DNA from: an uncultured Eubacterium sp.
GTDB lineage: Bacteria; Bacillota; Clostridia; Lachnospirales; Lachnospiraceae
Length of the DNA stretch: 7,434 nt
Direction of reading: 5' to 3'
Assembly: GCF_934295145.1 (NCBI RefSeq)
Contig: NZ_CAKRAS010000086.1
Location: 1-7,434 of the forward strand
This document shows, one piece after another, positions 5,931-7,434 of this stretch. Numbering within the stretch: position 1 is the stretch's first letter; every line of letters begins with the position of its first letter. The notes under the pieces were generated by a model that worked only from the letters and a program-made list of their open reading frames with translations, did not search any database and was not told the DNA's origin. A program made the translations under genes and the position numbers.

Positions 5931-6437
5931 ATTAGCGATTTAATGATTAATGAACAGATCAGAGACAGAGAAGTTCGTGTGATTGGTGCAGATGGTACTC
6001 AGCTTGGTATCATGTCTGCAAGAGAAGCGTTCAAACTGGCGCAGGAAGCAGAGCTTGATTTAGTAAAAATCGCTCCGACTGCAAAACCGCCTGTTTGCAA
6101 GATTATTGATTACGGAAAATACCGTTATGAAATGGCGCGCAAAGAGAAAGAAGCTCGCAAAAAGCAGAAAACTGTGGAGATCAAGGAAGTGCGTTTGTCA
6201 CCGAATATTGAATCCAATGATTTAAACACCAAAATAAACGCAGCCAGAAAGTTTATCACAAAAGGTGATAAGGTGAAAGTATCCCTGCGTTTCCGTGGAC
6301 GTGAGATGGCTCATGTTCAGAACAGCAAACACATCTTGGATGATTTTGCTGAGGCGCTTTCTGAAATAGCGACAGTGGAGAAGGCACCGAAGATGGAAGG
6401 CCGCAGCATGACAATGGTGCTGGCCGAAAAACGCTAA
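5931..6437 (+). CDS. infC: Translation initiation factor IF-3 (probable ATT start)
   Basis: IF-3 binds the 30S subunit, blocks early 50S joining and checks the start codon and initiator tRNA. The protein is 168 residues from ATT at 5931, or 164 from the ATG at 5943. I chose ATT because GGAGGTG is 7 nt upstream of it, the extra codons read SDL before MINEQIRDREVRVIG as in other Firmicute IF-3 proteins, and AUU starts are a known feature of infC, where IF-3 discriminates against its own message. The N-terminal domain spans about 1-75, then a lysine/arginine-rich linker (MARKEKEARKKQK), and a C-terminal domain with VRLSPNIESNDL, LRFRGREMAH and the final MTMVLAEK. First gene of the infC-rpmI-rplT operon, 30 nt before rpmI. 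Regulated by the L20-type leader and perhaps by its own start codon. No other identity is plausible. Confidence 0.97.
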   Translation: MSDLMINEQIRDREVRVIGADGTQLGIMSAREAFKLAQEAELDLVKIAPTAKPPVCKIIDYGKYRYEMARKEKEARKKQKTVEIKEVRLSPNIESNDLNTKINAARKFITKGDKVKVSLRFRGREMAHVQNSKHILDDFAEALSEIATVEKAPKMEGRSMTMVLAEKR

Positions 6438-6467
6438 TTAGACTATTTATCAAGGAGGAATTTCATT

Positions 6468-6665
6468 ATGCCAAAAATGAAAACCAGCAGAGCAGCAGCA
6501 AAACGTTTCAAAAAAACAGGAACAGGACAGTTAAAAAGAAATAAAGCTTATAAGAGTCACATCTTAACAAAGAAAAGCGCTAAGAGAAAAAGAAATCTTA
6601 GAAAAGCAACTATCACAGATGCTACTAATGTTAAGAACATGAAGAAAATCTTACCGTATCTGTAA
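6468..6665 (+). CDS. rpmI: 50S ribosomal protein L35
   Basis: This is a small basic protein of the large ribosomal subunit that binds 23S rRNA. Its 65 residues are the usual length. The N-terminus MPKMKTSRAAAKRFKKTGTG and the central KSAKRKRNLRKAT stretch are diagnostic for L35, and the protein is rich in Lys and Arg throughout. AAGGAGG at 6452-6458, 9 nt from ATG, fixes the start. It lies between infC (30 nt) and rplT (26 nt) in the standard conserved order, with no promoter or terminator visible in either gap, so it is translated from the same leader-controlled message. Codon use (many AAA, AGA, ACA) fits a highly expressed AT-leaning gene. Confidence 0.98.
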   Translation: MPKMKTSRAAAKRFKKTGTGQLKRNKAYKSHILTKKSAKRKRNLRKATITDATNVKNMKKILPYL

Positions 6666-6691
6666 GATAGAAGATTAGGAGGATGACGTAA

Positions 6692-7048
6692 ATGGCAAGA
6701 GTAAAAGGCGGATTAAACGCAAAAAAAAGACATAATAGAACATTAAAACTGGCTAAAGGTTACAGAGGAGCAAGATCCAAACAGTACAGAGTTGCAAAAC
6801 AGTCTGTAATGCGTGCTCTTACAAGTGCTTATGCAGGAAGAAAACAGAAAAAGAGACAGTTCAGACAGCTCTGGATTGCTCGTATCAACGCTGCAGCTAG
6901 ACTGAACGGTTTATCTTACAGCAAATTCATGTACGGCTTAAAACTGGCTGGTATCGAGATTAACAGAAAAATGCTGGCTGAGATGGCTGTAAACGATGCA
7001 GAAGGATTTGCTGCATTAGTAGAAGCTGCAAAAGCTAAATTAGCTTAA
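6692..7048 (+). CDS. rplT: 50S ribosomal protein L20
   Basis: L20 is needed early in assembly of the large subunit, where its long basic N-terminal tail inserts into 23S rRNA. In Firmicutes it also represses its own operon by binding the leader, here at 5799-5914. The 118 residues are the standard length. MARVKGG, KRHNRTLKLAKGYRGARSK (12-30) and the globular C-terminal region with LWIARINAAARLNGLSYSKF (60-79) are clear L20 sequence. AGGAGG at 6677-6682, 9 nt from ATG, fixes the start. It is the last gene of the operon; the next gene is a tRNA with its own promoter, and a long hairpin in between may end or protect the transcript. Confidence 0.98.
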   Translation: MARVKGGLNAKKRHNRTLKLAKGYRGARSKQYRVAKQSVMRALTSAYAGRKQKKRQFRQLWIARINAAARLNGLSYSKFMYGLKLAGIEINRKMLAEMAVNDAEGFAALVEAAKAKLA

Positions 7049-7090
7049 TTATCAAATATAATTTATATTTGGTCGGATGATATCATTTAT

Positions 7091-7133
7091 TTTCTGGTTG
7101 TGGAATCATAATACATGATTTTACAGCCGGAAA
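7091..7133 (+). terminator. 19-bp hairpin downstream of rplT, possible operon terminator or 3'-end stabiliser
   Basis: Bases 7091-7109 pair with 7115-7133 over 19 consecutive positions around the loop AATAC. Four pairs are G-U wobbles (7095-7129, 7098-7126, 7102-7122, 7103-7121). They form only in plus-strand RNA and would be A-C mismatches on the other strand, pointing to a structure used in the rplT transcript. It starts 43 nt after the rplT stop. No T-run follows, so it is not a standard intrinsic terminator; it may act with a factor or protect an mRNA 3' end. A smaller AT palindrome (7053-7071) precedes it. Confidence 0.55.
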
Positions 7134-7217
7134 TAGAATGAATCCATATGATTTTAATGTGTAATTGTGTATATTTGACAGAATTATATAAAAAATCAAG
7201 AAAATTTGAAAATAGTG

Positions 7218-7246
7218 TTGACAGCAAACAATAGTTTCTGTATAAT
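7218..7246 (+). promoter_or_regulatory. Consensus promoter of the tRNA-Glu cluster
   Basis: TTGACA (7218-7223) and TATAAT (7241-7246) are both perfect, with a 17-nt spacer. Predicted initiation is near 7253-7254, only about 5 nt before the mature 5' end of the first tRNA, typical of stable RNA promoters. No T-run lies between the two tRNA copies, so it probably drives both, and any further genes past the window edge. Confidence 0.92.
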
Positions 7247-7258
7247 ATCGATTGTTGT

Positions 7259-7330
7259 GGTTCGTTGGTCAAGCGGTTAAGACGTCGCCCTCTCACGGCG
7301 AAAACAGGGGTTCGATTCCCCTACGAACTG
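7259..7330 (+). tRNA. tRNA-Glu (anticodon CUC), copy 1
   Basis: The 72-nt sequence folds into a full cloverleaf. The acceptor stem is GGTTCGT (7259-7265) with ACGAACT (7323-7329). The D arm is GTC/GAC (7268-7270, 7281-7283). The anticodon stem is TCGCC/GGCGA (7285-7289, 7297-7301) with loop CTCTCAC, placing CTC at 7292-7294, which reads GAG. The T arm is AGGGG/CCCCT (7306-7310, 7318-7322) with loop TTCGATT. The closing pair of the acceptor stem is a G-U wobble (7259 with 7329) and the discriminator is G7330. CCA is not encoded, so the nucleotidyltransferase must add it. The body resembles the common bacterial tRNA-Glu apart from the anticodon stem and anticodon. Confidence 0.95.
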
Positions 7331-7360
7331 TTTAAGATTTTTCAAAAAGTAAATAGATGT

Positions 7361-7432
7361 GGTTCGTTGGTCAAGCGGTTAAGACGTCGCCCTCTCACGG
7401 CGAAAACAGGGGTTCGATTCCCCTACGAACTG
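7361..7432 (+). tRNA. tRNA-Glu (anticodon CUC), copy 2
   Basis: This is identical to copy 1 over all 72 nt, with anticodon CTC at 7394-7396, and starts 102 nt downstream of it after a 30-nt AT-rich spacer. The identity extends at least to the TGT before the gene and the TT after it, up to the window edge, consistent with a recent tandem duplication or gene conversion. It is probably cotranscribed with copy 1 and separated by RNase P and 3' processing. The gene is complete; whether more tRNAs follow cannot be seen. Confidence 0.95.
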
Positions 7433-7434
7433 TT

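Noticed and set aside
7175..7190. TTGACA followed by an AT-rich run, as a second tRNA promoter
   Set aside because: No -10 hexamer lies at 16-18 nt spacing, whereas TTGACA-17-TATAAT just downstream at 7218-7246 is perfect.
7087..7296. Minus-strand open frame of 69 codons after rplT
   Set aside because: It overlaps the tRNA promoter and the first tRNA and shows no protein family resemblance.
1..7434. Mobile element, CRISPR array, defence island or biosynthetic cluster
   Set aside because: All frames of useful length are explained by housekeeping or signalling genes; there is no transposase, integrase, direct-repeat array or att-like duplication apart from the tRNA tandem.

Overview
The window looks like chromosomal core sequence from a low-to-moderate GC anaerobic Firmicute, most likely Lachnospiraceae. 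The evidence is a Gram-positive-type PolC, strong AGGAGG ribosome binding sites, a Firmicutes-type L20 leader before infC-rpmI-rplT, tRNAs without encoded CCA, and protein sequences resembling that family. The family assignment is from memory of sequence style, not a database search. I see no insertion sequence, prophage, CRISPR array or defence locus.

Layout, left to right. (1) The 3' end of polC runs in from outside the window and ends at 1077 with a clamp-binding QLSLF tail. (2) A chorismate mutase protein follows (1189-2052). It has the CM-PDT-ACT order of a P-protein, but its prephenate dehydratase part seems to have lost a whole lobe and the catalytic TRF motif. (3) A Cof-type HAD phosphatase (2127-2936) comes next. 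(4) A 236-nt gap contains a compact cluster of inverted repeats and a -10 element before a GAF/PAS-like/GGDEF diguanylate cyclase (3173-4624). (5) That gene converges on a minus-strand PHP phosphoesterase gene (4707-5561). A 69-nt near-perfect inverted repeat between them includes the PHP stop codon. (6) A divergent 370-nt gap carries phased A-tracts, an extended -10 promoter and an L20-type leader with terminator and alternative pairing. These control infC, rpmI and rplT; infC very probably starts at a rare ATT codon at 5931. (7) After rplT there is a 19-bp RNA-type hairpin, then a perfect-consensus promoter driving two identical tRNA-Glu(CUC) genes that reach the right edge.

The translation genes (infC, rpmI, rplT, tRNA-Glu) form one functional block. 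The left half is a series of unrelated, mostly singly transcribed housekeeping and signalling genes. I found no convincing new multi-gene system. The items most worth a second look are the collapsed P-protein, the convergent-gene inverted repeat, the palindrome cluster at 3002-3061 and the tandem tRNA-Glu(CUC) pair.
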